From Lachnospiraceae bacterium (GTDB lineage: Bacteria; Bacillota; Clostridia; Lachnospirales; Lachnospiraceae), in contig JAFXAZ010000002.1 in assembly GCA_017521985.1 (NCBI GenBank), positions 143,051-207,050 of the forward strand: 64,000 nt of DNA, written 5' to 3'. How positions within the stretch are numbered: the stretch's first letter is position 1; each line of letters opens with the position of its first letter. Below, in pieces: positions 9,570-18,118 of the stretch. The notes beneath the pieces are model-generated. The model had not been told where the DNA came from, searched no databases, and was given only the letters and a program-made list of their open reading frames with translations. The position numbers and the translations under genes were made by a program.

Positions 9570-10730
9570 TTAAAAATAGAACTCTGACTTTGCCGGTCTG
9601 ATATCGGTCAAAGCGCCGGTATAATGTCTCAAAGTATGTGGCTGATAAGGATGCTTTAAGCACTCTTCTTCGTTGATTTCAATGCCAAGCCCCGGCTTGT
9701 CCGGAATCGTAATGTAACCATCCTTGTATTCCAGGCTTTCATTTACTACATCCTTACGCCACTCTACATCGCTGTACATAATTTCCAAGATGCAGAAGTT
9801 TGGACAGGTTGCTGCTAACTGTAAGGTAGCCGCGTTTGCCACCGGACCGGATGGATTGTGCGGTGCAAACGGAATGTATCTGCTTTCTGCCTCTGCTGCA
9901 ATTTTCTTTAATTCCATAATGCCGCCTGCATGAGAAATATCCGGCTGAATATAATCTGATGCTCGCATATCAAAGAGCTTGCGGTAATCCCATCTGGAGT
10001 ACAATCTTTCGCCTGCGGAAATCGCAACCGGTGACTTGTCTCTTACCGCCTTTAAAGCTTCTAAATTATCCGGTGGAACCGGTTCTTCCAAAAACATTGG
10101 CTTAAACGGCTCTAATTCCTTTGCAATCTTAATACCGGTTGGTACGTCAAATCGTCCATGTGCCTCAATCAGAAGGTCTACATCATTACCCACTGCCTCT
10201 CTTACTGCTGCCACACAGCGAAGCGCCTTGTCCAATTCTTTATTAGAAATCTGCAAATAATTTTTTCCAAATGGGTCCCACTTCATAGCGGTAACACCTC
10301 GCTGAACTGCAATGCGTGCCTTTTCCCCGAATTCTTCCGGTTCCTTTGCACCTGCAAACCAACCGTTTACATAAATACGAACCTTGTCATTTACCTTGCC
10401 GCCTAAAAGCTGGTAAACCGGAACATTGAGACTCTTACCTAAAATATCCCATAATGCCATCTCCACAGCGGACAACGCACTCATAAGCACCGGACCGCCT
10501 CTCCAATATGCATCACGGTAAACGCTGTGCCAATGCTTTTCAATCTCCAGTGGATTTTTGCCCACTAAATACTCTTTGATGTGCTCCAGTGCGCCTAAAA
10601 AGGCTTTTTCCTTGTACTCCAGTGTACCTTCACCTACACCGGTAATGCCCTCATCCGTGTAAACTTTCACAAACACCCAGTTGGTGCGGAAACAATCAAC
10701 GGTAAAAGCTTTTACGTCTGTTACTTTCAT
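9570..10730 (-). CDS. Mandelate racemase/muconate lactonizing enzyme family dehydratase, galactonate-dehydratase-like
   Basis: A 386-residue enolase-superfamily enzyme. The N-terminal capping domain (about 1-125) is followed by a modified TIM barrel. Likely metal and acid/base residues are visible in order: IEAHGRFD (about 195), LEEPVPP (about 220), SAGERLYS (about 245) and APHNPSGP (about 295). The EAHGRF and PHNPSGP motifs resemble D-galactonate dehydratases and related sugar-acid dehydratases. Length is normal for the family. The gene sits 20 bases after the UlaG-like gene and 30 bases before the SDR gene. Reaction class is fairly secure; the exact sugar acid is not. Confidence 0.85.
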   Translation of the reverse strand: MKVTDVKAFTVDCFRTNWVFVKVYTDEGITGVGEGTLEYKEKAFLGALEHIKEYLVGKNPLEIEKHWHSVYRDAYWRGGPVLMSALSAVEMALWDILGKSLNVPVYQLLGGKVNDKVRIYVNGWFAGAKEPEEFGEKARIAVQRGVTAMKWDPFGKNYLQISNKELDKALRCVAAVREAVGNDVDLLIEAHGRFDVPTGIKIAKELEPFKPMFLEEPVPPDNLEALKAVRDKSPVAISAGERLYSRWDYRKLFDMRASDYIQPDISHAGGIMELKKIAAEAESRYIPFAPHNPSGPVANAATLQLAATCPNFCILEIMYSDVEWRKDVVNESLEYKDGYITIPDKPGLGIEINEEECLKHPYQPHTLRHYTGALTDIRPAKSEFYF

Positions 10731-10750
10731 GTTACATTTCCTCTTTCTTT

Positions 10751-11428
10751 TTAAATATACTTTATTTCCTGATAAATCTGCGGCACAATCTTAGGTTCGT
10801 AGCCAAACTCATTCATGTCAATTTCATCAAACAGCCCACAATGCATCGGAACTGCTACCCCCGGCTTAATGCGCTCGCAAAATCTCTTAGCATCTGCCAT
10901 GTTCATATTGTTGCCAACACCATTTACCGGTAAAAACAACACATCAATCTGCTCCGGTATATCCTCAAAAATTTCCGTATTATAAAGAGTATCACCGGTC
11001 ACATAATAATGCTTGCCTTCCGCCTCTATAACCACCCCAATAGGATGCGGGTCAGAATGCTCTGCTTTTACTGCAATAAAACGAATATCTCCAAGAGTAA
11101 TCTCCGTATGACGGTTAAACCGCAAATAATTATGCTTTCCACCGAATTTTCGCACTTCCTCCCATGCCGCAGCCGGTGCAAGCACCATTACACTACCCTC
11201 ACCTGCCAGATAATACTTCAATGTTTCCGGGTCCACATGGTCTAAATGATTGTGCGTGCAGATAATTACATCCGGTTTGATATGTAAAAATTGTTCCTCT
11301 ACCGGAACTCTTCTATAATTCAATGGATTTATCTTTGCCACACTGTCTGATAAATATGGATCGATTAAAATAATCTTGCCACCGGTTTCCATCAAAAGCC
11401 CCGCCTGACCTAACCATGTGATTTTCAT
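10751..11428 (-). CDS. MBL-fold metal-dependent hydrolase, UlaG-like
   Basis: A 225-residue metallo-beta-lactamase-fold hydrolase. It starts MKITWLGQAG, a pattern seen in UlaG-like lactonases, and contains the metal motif THNHLDHVD (HxHxDH) near residue 60, EHSDPHPIG near 125, VTGDT near 145 and PMHCG near 200. UlaG hydrolyses L-ascorbate-6-phosphate lactone; given the dehydratase and dehydrogenase neighbours, a sugar lactone is plausible here (inference). The start at 11428 has an AAGGAGGTGG site; a longer in-frame version from 11470 lacks one. First gene of the operon and divergent from the AraC regulator. Confidence 0.85.
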   Translation of the reverse strand: MKITWLGQAGLLMETGGKIILIDPYLSDSVAKINPLNYRRVPVEEQFLHIKPDVIICTHNHLDHVDPETLKYYLAGEGSVMVLAPAAAWEEVRKFGGKHNYLRFNRHTEITLGDIRFIAVKAEHSDPHPIGVVIEAEGKHYYVTGDTLYNTEIFEDIPEQIDVLFLPVNGVGNNMNMADAKRFCERIKPGVAVPMHCGLFDEIDMNEFGYEPKIVPQIYQEIKYI

Positions 11429-11641
11429 GCGCCACCTCCTTCTGCAACAGTTCACCCGTATTGTCACCACACACCTGATAAATTTATGCCAACCTCTTTA
11501 CATAATCACAAAAACATGCCATACTATACATATCATTTTATTATCTTACACATTGAAAATATATCGATTTATTAGCCATTCTTTTAGATATTTTATCTTT
11601 TTGTGTGATGTTTATTACATATGTTGTGTTAGATATTGTGA

Positions 11642-11820
11642 AACTCTAAGTATTTAGAATTTCTGTGGAAAATGAACGATTTCTAAGAAGTCCTTCTATC
11701 CGCGGCCGGTCCTTAGGCGGTGTTTACAGCGCCTTATGTACCGCTGCCAGCGGATAAGAGCGAGAGCGTGACTTCGTGAAATCTGTTCTTTTACACAGAA
11801 ATTCGGAACAACTCAGAGTT
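11642..11820 (+). repeat. Long imperfect hairpin element, copy 1
   Basis: About 179 bases fold back on themselves: AACTCT (11642-11647) with AGAGTT (11815-11820); GAATTTCTGTG (11657-11667) with CACAGAAATTC (11794-11804); and inner partial pairing around ATTTC and GAAGTC. The apex holds GGTCCTTA, a GGCG/CGCC stem, GTGT, and TTATGTACC. The 3' arm carries GAGCGAGAGCG. The same apex and 3' arm words recur in copy 2 (28908-29107) while the outer stems differ in sequence. It fills most of the spacer between the UlaG-like gene and the AraC gene. Strand is arbitrary. No promoter was identified with confidence. Confidence 0.6.
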
Positions 11821-11854
11821 CCCCAATCATCCAATACCACGAAAGGAGGCAACC

Positions 11855-12658
11855 ATGTCCTACCCGGAAACCAACCTACACATTATCAAGACCGGCTTTT
11901 ATAACAGCCAGTTTGTATATAAGCAAATGTCCCAATCCCCTGACCGAAAGGTGGAATACTACGAATTTGAATATTTTCCGGAAAGCGGTGGTGTATCCTA
12001 TATAAACGGTCAGGCGTATCCTATCGTGCAAGGCAACGTACTGGTTGCCGCACCGTGCTATATGCGCCACAGCAAGCTGCATTTTAAAGCATTTTATGTA
12101 CATTTTTCCACCGACAATCCAGCCTTGCAAACCATTCTGAATAACCTGCCTTATGTAAGTGAATTTGGGGAAGACTCCCTCACGATGGAGCGATTATTCA
12201 AACAGATTATTCAGCATTTTCACTACTCCGACCCTGTCCATATGATATATGCAGAATCCAAATTACTGGAATTAATTTTCCGTCTTGCCAATCAAAACGT
12301 AACTGTGGCATCAAAAAAAGCCTACAGTCCGATTGTACTGCAAGCCATTGAATATATTGATCGAAATTTTAAAGAAGATATAAAGCTGGGGGATATTTCA
12401 AACGCGGTGGGACTGACCCCCGTGTATCTACATAAATTATTTTATAAAACTACCGACCAGACTCCTCACCAGCTTTTGCTGGAAAAACGCCTTGCGATGG
12501 CTAAGGAATTACTGGCCGGCAGTGATATGAGTCTTGTAAATGTTGCTGCGGAGAGTGGTTTCTCTTCCCAGTCTTATTTTAATGCAGTGTTTAAAAAGCA
12601 CTGCGGAGTGACTCCACTTGCTTTTCGACAGAATGCATTTCAGAGATACCAATTATAA
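11855..12658 (+). CDS. AraC family transcriptional regulator
   Basis: A 267-residue regulator. The N-terminal 150 residues resemble a cupin-type effector-binding domain (YFPESGGVSYINGQAYPI). The C-terminal 100 residues are the AraC double helix-turn-helix: IKLGDISNAVGLTPVYLHKL, then NVAAESGFSSQSYFNAVFKK and a GVTPLAFR end. An AAAGGAGG site precedes the ATG. It is transcribed away from the UlaG-like/dehydratase/SDR operon across a 426-base spacer, so that operon is its probable target. It converges on spoVG with only three bases between the stops. Confidence 0.88.
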   Translation: MSYPETNLHIIKTGFYNSQFVYKQMSQSPDRKVEYYEFEYFPESGGVSYINGQAYPIVQGNVLVAAPCYMRHSKLHFKAFYVHFSTDNPALQTILNNLPYVSEFGEDSLTMERLFKQIIQHFHYSDPVHMIYAESKLLELIFRLANQNVTVASKKAYSPIVLQAIEYIDRNFKEDIKLGDISNAVGLTPVYLHKLFYKTTDQTPHQLLLEKRLAMAKELLAGSDMSLVNVAAESGFSSQSYFNAVFKKHCGVTPLAFRQNAFQRYQL

Positions 12659-12661
12659 AAG

Positions 12662-12928
12662 CTACACAGTTTCTGCTGCAGCTTTTTCGTAAGCCTCTAA
12701 AATGGTGTTCTGCAACATCACTCTTGTTTCAGAGTTGATTGGATGTGCTGTATCGCGATACTCTCCATCCGCGCCTTTTTTACTTGGCATAGCAATAAAC
12801 AATCCCTTTTCGCCTTCAATAATCTTGATATCATGTACCACAAATACATCATCAATAGTAATGGATGCAACTGCTCTCATTTTACTATCTGTGTCCACTT
12901 TCCGTACACGTACATCTGTTATTTTCAT
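12662..12928 (-). CDS. spoVG: Septation regulator SpoVG
   Basis: An 88-residue protein with the characteristic SpoVG pattern: [11 protein letters not shown], then [19 protein letters not shown], then [10 protein letters not shown] and a C-terminal helix. SpoVG is a small RNA/DNA-binding regulator affecting division-septum placement in sporulating Firmicutes and virulence or metabolism in others. Length matches the family. A GGGAGG site lies about 8 bases before the ATG. It lies 37 bases downstream of glgD on the same strand and may be read from the glg promoter, although a separate promoter was not excluded. Confidence 0.93.
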   Translation of the reverse strand: MKITDVRVRKVDTDSKMRAVASITIDDVFVVHDIKIIEGEKGLFIAMPSKKGADGEYRDTAHPINSETRVMLQNTILEAYEKAAAETV

Positions 12929-12965
12929 CTGATGGTCCTCCCTAAAATATTACCTATAATTTTTT

Positions 12966-14081
12966 TCAAACATGTTTGTCGCTGTCATTCATGACAAGCT
13001 TAATTTCCCCCTCACCTACTAATGTAGAATTTGCGCGAATGGTATCTCTGCTTTCTACAATGCAGTTCTCAATAACGGTGTTGTCACCAATATATACGTC
13101 ATTGAGAATAATGGAATTCTTAATCTTAACGTTATTGCCAACGTATACCTTCTTGAAGATAATGGAATCTTCTACGCTGCCGTTGATAATACATCCGCTT
13201 GCAATTAAGCTGTTCTTTACAGAACTTCCTGTGTTGTATTTGGCCGGAGCTAAATCATCAACCTTGGAGTAAATATCAGGATATGTCTTGAAGAAATAGT
13301 CTCTGACTTCCTTCTTTAAGAAATCTTTATTGGTTCTGAAATAATCTTCTACACTTGCAATATTTGACCAGTAGGTTTTGATTTCATAGCCATAAATCTT
13401 CTTTACATCTTTATAACGAATCAGTACGTCACGTACAAAATCATATCTGCCTTCTTCCGCACACTGCTCTAAAATTTCAATGAGCTGTCTTCTGCGCATG
13501 ATGTAAATACCACAAGAAATGTTGCGGCTCTTCACTGCAAGCGGTTTTTCTTCAAATTCTGTAATGCGACCGTCTTCGTCCATGCTGATTACACCGTAAC
13601 GATCAATCTTTTCGTCCTCGCCCATATTCTTGTAGGCAATGGTGATATCTGCTTTGCTCTTAATATGTGCTTCCAGCATATCATTGTAGTCCATTTTGTA
13701 TACACAGTCACCGGATGCAATGATTACGTATGGTTCATGACACTCTTTCAAATTCCAGAGTGCCTGATACATCGCGTCTGCCGTACCGCGATACCAACTG
13801 GAGTTTTCTTCGGTAATAACCGGAGTGAGTACACTCAAGCCACCCTGCTTACGTCCGAAATCCCACCATTTGGAGGAACTTAAATGTCTGTTTAAGCTTC
13901 TGGCATTGTACTGTGTGAGAACCAATACGTTCTGTACGCCGGAATTAGACATGTTGCTCAGTGAAAAGTCAATTGCCCTGTAGCTGCCTGCAATCGGCAT
14001 AGCACTGATTGCTCTGTTCTTTGCCAATACTTTCATACGGAAGCTATTGCCGCCTGCCAAAATAATACCTATTGCTCTCAT
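12966..14081 (-). CDS. glgD: Glucose-1-phosphate adenylyltransferase, GlgD subunit
   Basis: A 371-residue GlgD-type partner of ADP-glucose pyrophosphorylase. The N-terminal nucleotidyltransferase fold is present, but the nucleotide loop reads LAGGNSFRM instead of the catalytic GGQGSRL of GlgC, consistent with a regulatory or weakly active subunit. The C-terminal third has hexapeptide repeats of a left-handed beta-helix ([18 protein letters not shown] and similar). The gene overlaps the end of glgC by four bases (ATGA), implying translational coupling. Role: glycogen synthesis together with GlgC. Confidence 0.92.
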   Translation of the reverse strand: MRAIGIILAGGNSFRMKVLAKNRAISAMPIAGSYRAIDFSLSNMSNSGVQNVLVLTQYNARSLNRHLSSSKWWDFGRKQGGLSVLTPVITEENSSWYRGTADAMYQALWNLKECHEPYVIIASGDCVYKMDYNDMLEAHIKSKADITIAYKNMGEDEKIDRYGVISMDEDGRITEFEEKPLAVKSRNISCGIYIMRRRQLIEILEQCAEEGRYDFVRDVLIRYKDVKKIYGYEIKTYWSNIASVEDYFRTNKDFLKKEVRDYFFKTYPDIYSKVDDLAPAKYNTGSSVKNSLIASGCIINGSVEDSIIFKKVYVGNNVKIKNSIILNDVYIGDNTVIENCIVESRDTIRANSTLVGEGEIKLVMNDSDKHV

Positions 14082-15352
14082 GCCTTCTCACCTGCCTTAA
14101 TAAAAGATTTACCGCTCTCTAAACAATTGTCCGGATAATCCTCTGCGGTTGTGATGCCGGAAACAACAGTATTCTTACCGATTTTGATATTGCTTGGAAT
14201 AACCGTATTTTCACCAATACATACAAGACCCTGATTGTAAATATGAGGGTGTGTTTCGTTGTCCGCTTCTTCAAATGCACCTAAAACAACGTTGTCACCA
14301 ATGGTTACGTTCTCAGCTACAACTGCCTTTGTCACTTCACAATTCGCACCGATTGTGGTGTGATTCATAATAATGGAATCCTTTATAACCGCACCTTCTT
14401 CAATGGTAACGCCGCAGCCGATCACGGAATTGATAACCTTACCATAGATAGAAGTGCCTTCACCGATAATACTCTTTTGGATTTCACCTTCAGCAGAAAT
14501 ATACTGTGGTGGTAAAACATCGGACTTGGTGTATACTTTCCAGTATTCTTCGTAAAGGTTAAATTCAGGTACCAAATCAATAAGCTCCATATTTGCTTCC
14601 CAGTAGGAACTTAAAGTACCAACGTCCTTCCAGTAACCTCTGAATTCATATGCATACATAGGAGAACCTTGTGTATGTACGTATGGAATAATGTGCATAC
14701 CAAAGTCTAAATTTGGTACGTCTTTGTTTGTAATTAATGCTTCTTTTAATGTCTTCCAGTTGAAGATATAAATACCCATGGAAGCTAAGTTGCTTCGTGG
14801 ATTCTTTGGTTTTTCTTCGAAGTCGTTGATGCGCTTATTTTCATCCGCAATCATAATACCAAAACGGCTTGCCTCTTCCCATGGTACAGGCATAACGGCA
14901 ATGGTACATTCCGCGCCGCTTTCCTTATGGAAATCCAACATTACTTCGTAGTCCATCTTATAAATATGGTCACCGCCCAAAATCAAAACATATTCCGGAT
15001 TAAAGCTTTCCATATAATCCATGTTCTGAAGAATCGCATTGGCTGTACCGGTGTACCATTCGCTGTCCTTGCTCTTTTCGTATGGCGGCAGAATGCTTAC
15101 ACCACCGATATTACGATCCAAATCCCATGGAATACCAATACCAATGTGGCTGTTTAACTTGAGTGGCTGATACTGTGTCAAGACACCAACTGTATCGATG
15201 CCGGAATTAATACAGTTACTTAAAGGGAAATCAATAATACGATACTTTCCGCCAAAAGAAACTGCAGGTTTTGCTACTTTTGTTGTAAGTACGCCAAGAC
15301 GGCTGCCCTGACCACCTGCCAACAACATAGCAATCATTTCTTTTTTAATCAT
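14078..15352 (-). CDS. glgC: Glucose-1-phosphate adenylyltransferase, GlgC subunit
   Basis: A 424-residue ADP-glucose pyrophosphorylase catalytic subunit, which makes ADP-glucose from ATP and glucose-1-phosphate for glycogen synthesis. Visible motifs: [12 protein letters not shown] (nucleotide loop, about residue 14), [22 protein letters not shown] (metal-binding aspartate, near 135) and FEEKPKNP. The C-terminal part is a hexapeptide-repeat beta-helix. A good sigma-A-like promoter lies 46-74 bases upstream of the ATG. First gene of a glgC-glgD(-spoVG) leftward unit divergent from murC. No glycogen synthase or branching enzyme is in the window. Confidence 0.95.
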   Translation of the reverse strand: MIKKEMIAMLLAGGQGSRLGVLTTKVAKPAVSFGGKYRIIDFPLSNCINSGIDTVGVLTQYQPLKLNSHIGIGIPWDLDRNIGGVSILPPYEKSKDSEWYTGTANAILQNMDYMESFNPEYVLILGGDHIYKMDYEVMLDFHKESGAECTIAVMPVPWEEASRFGIMIADENKRINDFEEKPKNPRSNLASMGIYIFNWKTLKEALITNKDVPNLDFGMHIIPYVHTQGSPMYAYEFRGYWKDVGTLSSYWEANMELIDLVPEFNLYEEYWKVYTKSDVLPPQYISAEGEIQKSIIGEGTSIYGKVINSVIGCGVTIEEGAVIKDSIIMNHTTIGANCEVTKAVVAENVTIGDNVVLGAFEEADNETHPHIYNQGLVCIGENTVIPSNIKIGKNTVVSGITTAEDYPDNCLESGKSFIKAGEKA

Positions 15353-15397
15353 GTCGTCTCACCTCAATCAGTCTATTAAATTTATTTACGTACAAAA

Positions 15398-15426
15398 AGT
15401 ATAGCACACAAGCCATAAAATGTGAA
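15398..15426 (-). promoter_or_regulatory. Sigma-A-type promoter of glgC
   Basis: On the minus strand, TTCACA (15426-15421) is followed after 17 bases by TATACT (15403-15398). It is well placed for glgC. Confidence 0.7.
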
Positions 15427-15551
15427 TAGAATTTACAAACAAATATTGATTTTTATTAATTTTTCTTGTGAATTTTCATCCAATATTTTTTCATTTTATG
15501 TCGAATTTTGGTAATTATTACCTTTGTTGTTTTTTTACTCATTTCATCAAC

Positions 15552-15580
15552 TTGTATTTTTCGTCCAAAAGTTATATAAT
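15552..15580 (+). promoter_or_regulatory. Sigma-A-type promoter of murC
   Basis: TTGTAT (15552-15557), a 17-base spacer and TATAAT (15575-15580). The predicted start point is about 35 bases upstream of the chosen murC ATG. Confidence 0.75.
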
Positions 15581-15621
15581 GAAAGCAATAACATATGTAT
15601 ATATCTGTGAGGATTTCCATT

Positions 15622-17001
15622 ATGTATCAGATTAATTTCAATAAACCTATTCATATTTACTTCTGCGGAATCGGTGGCATCAGCATGTCCGGTCTTGCAG
15701 AAATTTTATTGGACAGAGGCTTTCGGGTTTCCGGCTCCGATATGAAGGAGTCACCTCTTACCGATATGCTTTCAGAAAAAGGGGCTGTTGTCCATATCGG
15801 TCAGCGTGCTTCCAATGTTACAGCCGATATTGACTGCATCGTTTATACCAGTGCCATACACCCGGACAATCCGGAATATATAAAAGCTTCTGAACTGGGG
15901 CTGGCATCTTTAACCCGTGCGGAATTACTGGGTCAGCTTATGCTGAATTACGGATGCCCAATCGCGGTCAGTGGTACCCACGGCAAGACTACCACCACCT
16001 CCATGGTTTCAGACATCTTAATGGCTGCACATGCGGATCCTACCATTTCCGTAGGCGGCATTTTAGAGACCATCGGCGGCAATATTCGCGTAGGCAATTC
16101 TCCATACTTTGTTACAGAAGCCTGTGAATATACCAATAGCTTTTTAAGTTTTTTCCCAAAGATTTCTATTATCTTAAATGTAGAAGAAGACCACATGGAC
16201 TTTTTCCACAGCCTGCAGGAAATCCGGGACTCTTTCCATACCTTTGCGGGACTTTTGCCGGAAGATGGTGTACTCATTATTAATGGTGATATTGACCAAT
16301 ATGAAGAGCTTTGCAAAGACTTGCCTTGTAAAGTGATTACCTTTGGAAAAACCCCTTCCAGTGATTATTACCCAACAGCTATTGTCTACAATAAACTGGG
16401 ACACATTTCTGCCATGGTACATACCCACTTAGGAGACTCTTTTGCCCTGGAGCTTTCTGTTCCGGGTGAGCACAATCTGGCAAATGCACTGGCTGCCATG
16501 GCACTGTCTGATTATTTGGGCATTGACCGTACGGTGGCTCTTTCCGCGCTAAAGGTATTTAAAGGCAGCAAACGACGTTTTGAATATAAAGGAAGCTTAG
16601 GAAGCATTGATATTATCGATGATTATGCACACCATCCGACGGAAATCACTGCCACCTTATCTGCCGCACAAAACTTCCCTCACGGAAGGGTGTGGTGCGT
16701 CTTCCAGCCACATACTTTTACCCGTACCAAGGCCTTTATGGAGGACTTTGCCAAGGCACTTTCCCTTGCGGATGAAGTTATTTTAGCAGATATCTATCCG
16801 GCACGTGAAACAGACAATTTGGGCATCAGTTCCAGGGATTTACAGGCCCAAATTCAAAAACTAGGCAAAAAAGCACACTATTTCTCCAGTTTTGATGCCA
16901 TAGAAAATTTTTTATTAGAAAATCTTATCCACAATGATATGGTTATAACTATGGGAGCGGGAGATATTGTAAAAGTGGGCGAAAAACTTTTAGGAATGTA
17001 G
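15622..17001 (+). CDS. murC: UDP-N-acetylmuramate--L-alanine ligase
   Basis: A 459-residue Mur ligase that adds L-alanine to UDP-MurNAc in the cytoplasmic phase of peptidoglycan synthesis. Domains in order: Rossmann-like UDP-binding domain (FCGIGGISMSGLA near residue 15), central ATPase domain with SGTHGKTTTTSM near residue 115, NVEEDHMDFF, and a C-terminal domain with DDYAHHPTEI near 340. The start at 15622 is preferred over an in-frame ATG at 15595, because GTGAGG precedes it and the earlier ATG is too close to the -10 box. Monocistronic in appearance; the primosome genes follow after DnaA-box-like sites. Confidence 0.95.
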   Translation: MYQINFNKPIHIYFCGIGGISMSGLAEILLDRGFRVSGSDMKESPLTDMLSEKGAVVHIGQRASNVTADIDCIVYTSAIHPDNPEYIKASELGLASLTRAELLGQLMLNYGCPIAVSGTHGKTTTTSMVSDILMAAHADPTISVGGILETIGGNIRVGNSPYFVTEACEYTNSFLSFFPKISIILNVEEDHMDFFHSLQEIRDSFHTFAGLLPEDGVLIINGDIDQYEELCKDLPCKVITFGKTPSSDYYPTAIVYNKLGHISAMVHTHLGDSFALELSVPGEHNLANALAAMALSDYLGIDRTVALSALKVFKGSKRRFEYKGSLGSIDIIDDYAHHPTEITATLSAAQNFPHGRVWCVFQPHTFTRTKAFMEDFAKALSLADEVILADIYPARETDNLGISSRDLQAQIQKLGKKAHYFSSFDAIENFLLENLIHNDMVITMGAGDIVKVGEKLLGM

Positions 17002-17002
17002 C

Positions 17003-17055
17003 TTATCCACTTTTCCACAAACTGGTTTTTTGCTAAATCCACAGACTTATCCACA
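17003..17055 (+). promoter_or_regulatory. Cluster of DnaA-box-like sites upstream of the dnaD/dnaI pair
   Basis: TTATCCACT (17003-17011), TTTTCCACA (17011-17019) and a perfect consensus TTATCCACA (17047-17055) lie in the same orientation within 53 bases. A further partial match, ATCCACAG, lies near 17037. The general DnaA box is TTATNCACA. The sites end about 45 bases before a plausible -10 (TATACT, 17099-17104) for the primosome genes, a layout compatible with DnaA control of transcription (inference). It is not an origin by itself: no AT-rich unwinding region or dnaA/dnaN genes are nearby. Confidence 0.6.
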
Positions 17056-17136
17056 GGGTGCCGAAAAAATGCCTATTTTCAAGATTTTTATTATGTGGTA
17101 TACTCGCTTTTGTACCCTATAAATGAGGTGGATTTT

Positions 17137-18084
17137 ATGAAAACAGTAGATTTGCAGCTCGTCACCAGACCCGACGTGACGATTATCCCAAACTCCATAA
17201 TCGACAAAGATATGCTGGATGCCAACGAGCTTCAGCTTAAGGTCTATTTATATATTTTACGCAATACCGGTGCGGGCATTTCTGTGCAGATTTCTTCCAT
17301 GGCAGATTATTTCAACGAGACCGAGAAGGATATTACCAGAGCAATTGCCTTTTGGGAAAAGCGCGGCGTATTTAACCTGGCGTCCTGTCCTTGTGCTGCC
17401 AAAGCCTCTGTTCCTTCCGTGAGCCGGGATGATTTCCAAACCCTCACGGATACCTATGACTTCAAGGAGCTTCGATTTGTAGCGGAAACGTATCTGGGCA
17501 AGACCCTTACCAAAACGGATTTAGATACACTTCTGTTCATTAAGGAAAACTTGAATTTTTCCAACGAACTCATTGAATATTTGTTGGAGTACTGTGCCGA
17601 ACGCGGCAAAAAAAGCTTTAAATACATTCAGACTGTGGCTATCTCCTGGTCAGGTGATGGTATTACCACTCCCGAGGAAGCCCGCCTTCAGACTGCCAAG
17701 TTCAGTCAGCGTATTTACTCCGTTATGAATGCCCTTGGTAAAAAGAGCGAGCCTACCAATGCAGAGCTTAATTACATCAATCGCTGGTATGACCAGTACG
17801 GTTTTGAAGCCGACGTAATTTTGGAAGCCTGCAGACGCACCGTCCTTGCCACCGATAAGAACCGTTTTTCTTACTGTGACAAGATTTTAAGTTCCTGGTT
17901 TACCTCCGGGGTACATCACACCACAGACATTACCCAGGCGGATGCATCCTATCATTCCCAGAAAAAGCAGACAGAATCCATCCCGCGCAAGGTTCCGGGC
18001 TATGTTGCAAGCAATCCGTTTTTACATTTCAAACAGTCTGATACCGACTATGATGCTTTAGAAAAAGAACTTTTACAAAATTAA
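17137..18084 (+). CDS. DnaD-domain replication initiation protein
   Basis: A 315-residue DnaD-like primosome protein. The N-terminal region (about 10-85) is a winged-helix (NELQLKVYLYILRNTG, then ITRAIAFWEKRGVF). It is followed by one DnaB/DnaD-type C-terminal helical domain (VAETYLGKTLTKTDLDTLLF to CAERGKKSFKYIQ) and a second related helical stretch (INRWYDQYGFEADVILEACRR), so there are probably two DnaD repeats. The start at 17137 has GAGGTG at the right distance; a GTG at 17095 overlaps the -10. The helicase loader follows 34 bases later. Role: primosome assembly at the origin or at stalled forks. Confidence 0.88.
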   Translation: MKTVDLQLVTRPDVTIIPNSIIDKDMLDANELQLKVYLYILRNTGAGISVQISSMADYFNETEKDITRAIAFWEKRGVFNLASCPCAAKASVPSVSRDDFQTLTDTYDFKELRFVAETYLGKTLTKTDLDTLLFIKENLNFSNELIEYLLEYCAERGKKSFKYIQTVAISWSGDGITTPEEARLQTAKFSQRIYSVMNALGKKSEPTNAELNYINRWYDQYGFEADVILEACRRTVLATDKNRFSYCDKILSSWFTSGVHHTTDITQADASYHSQKKQTESIPRKVPGYVASNPFLHFKQSDTDYDALEKELLQN

Positions 18085-18118
18085 CCATACATAAATTTCT
18101 CAGAAAGGAGTAACCAAC

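Noticed and set aside
15948-16316. A 122-codon minus-strand frame
   Set aside because: Antisense to the conserved centre of murC; composition explained by murC codons.
17003-17055. Chromosomal replication origin
   Set aside because: DnaA-box-like sites are present, but dnaA, dnaN, an AT-rich unwinding element and a larger box cluster are absent; a promoter-linked role fits better.
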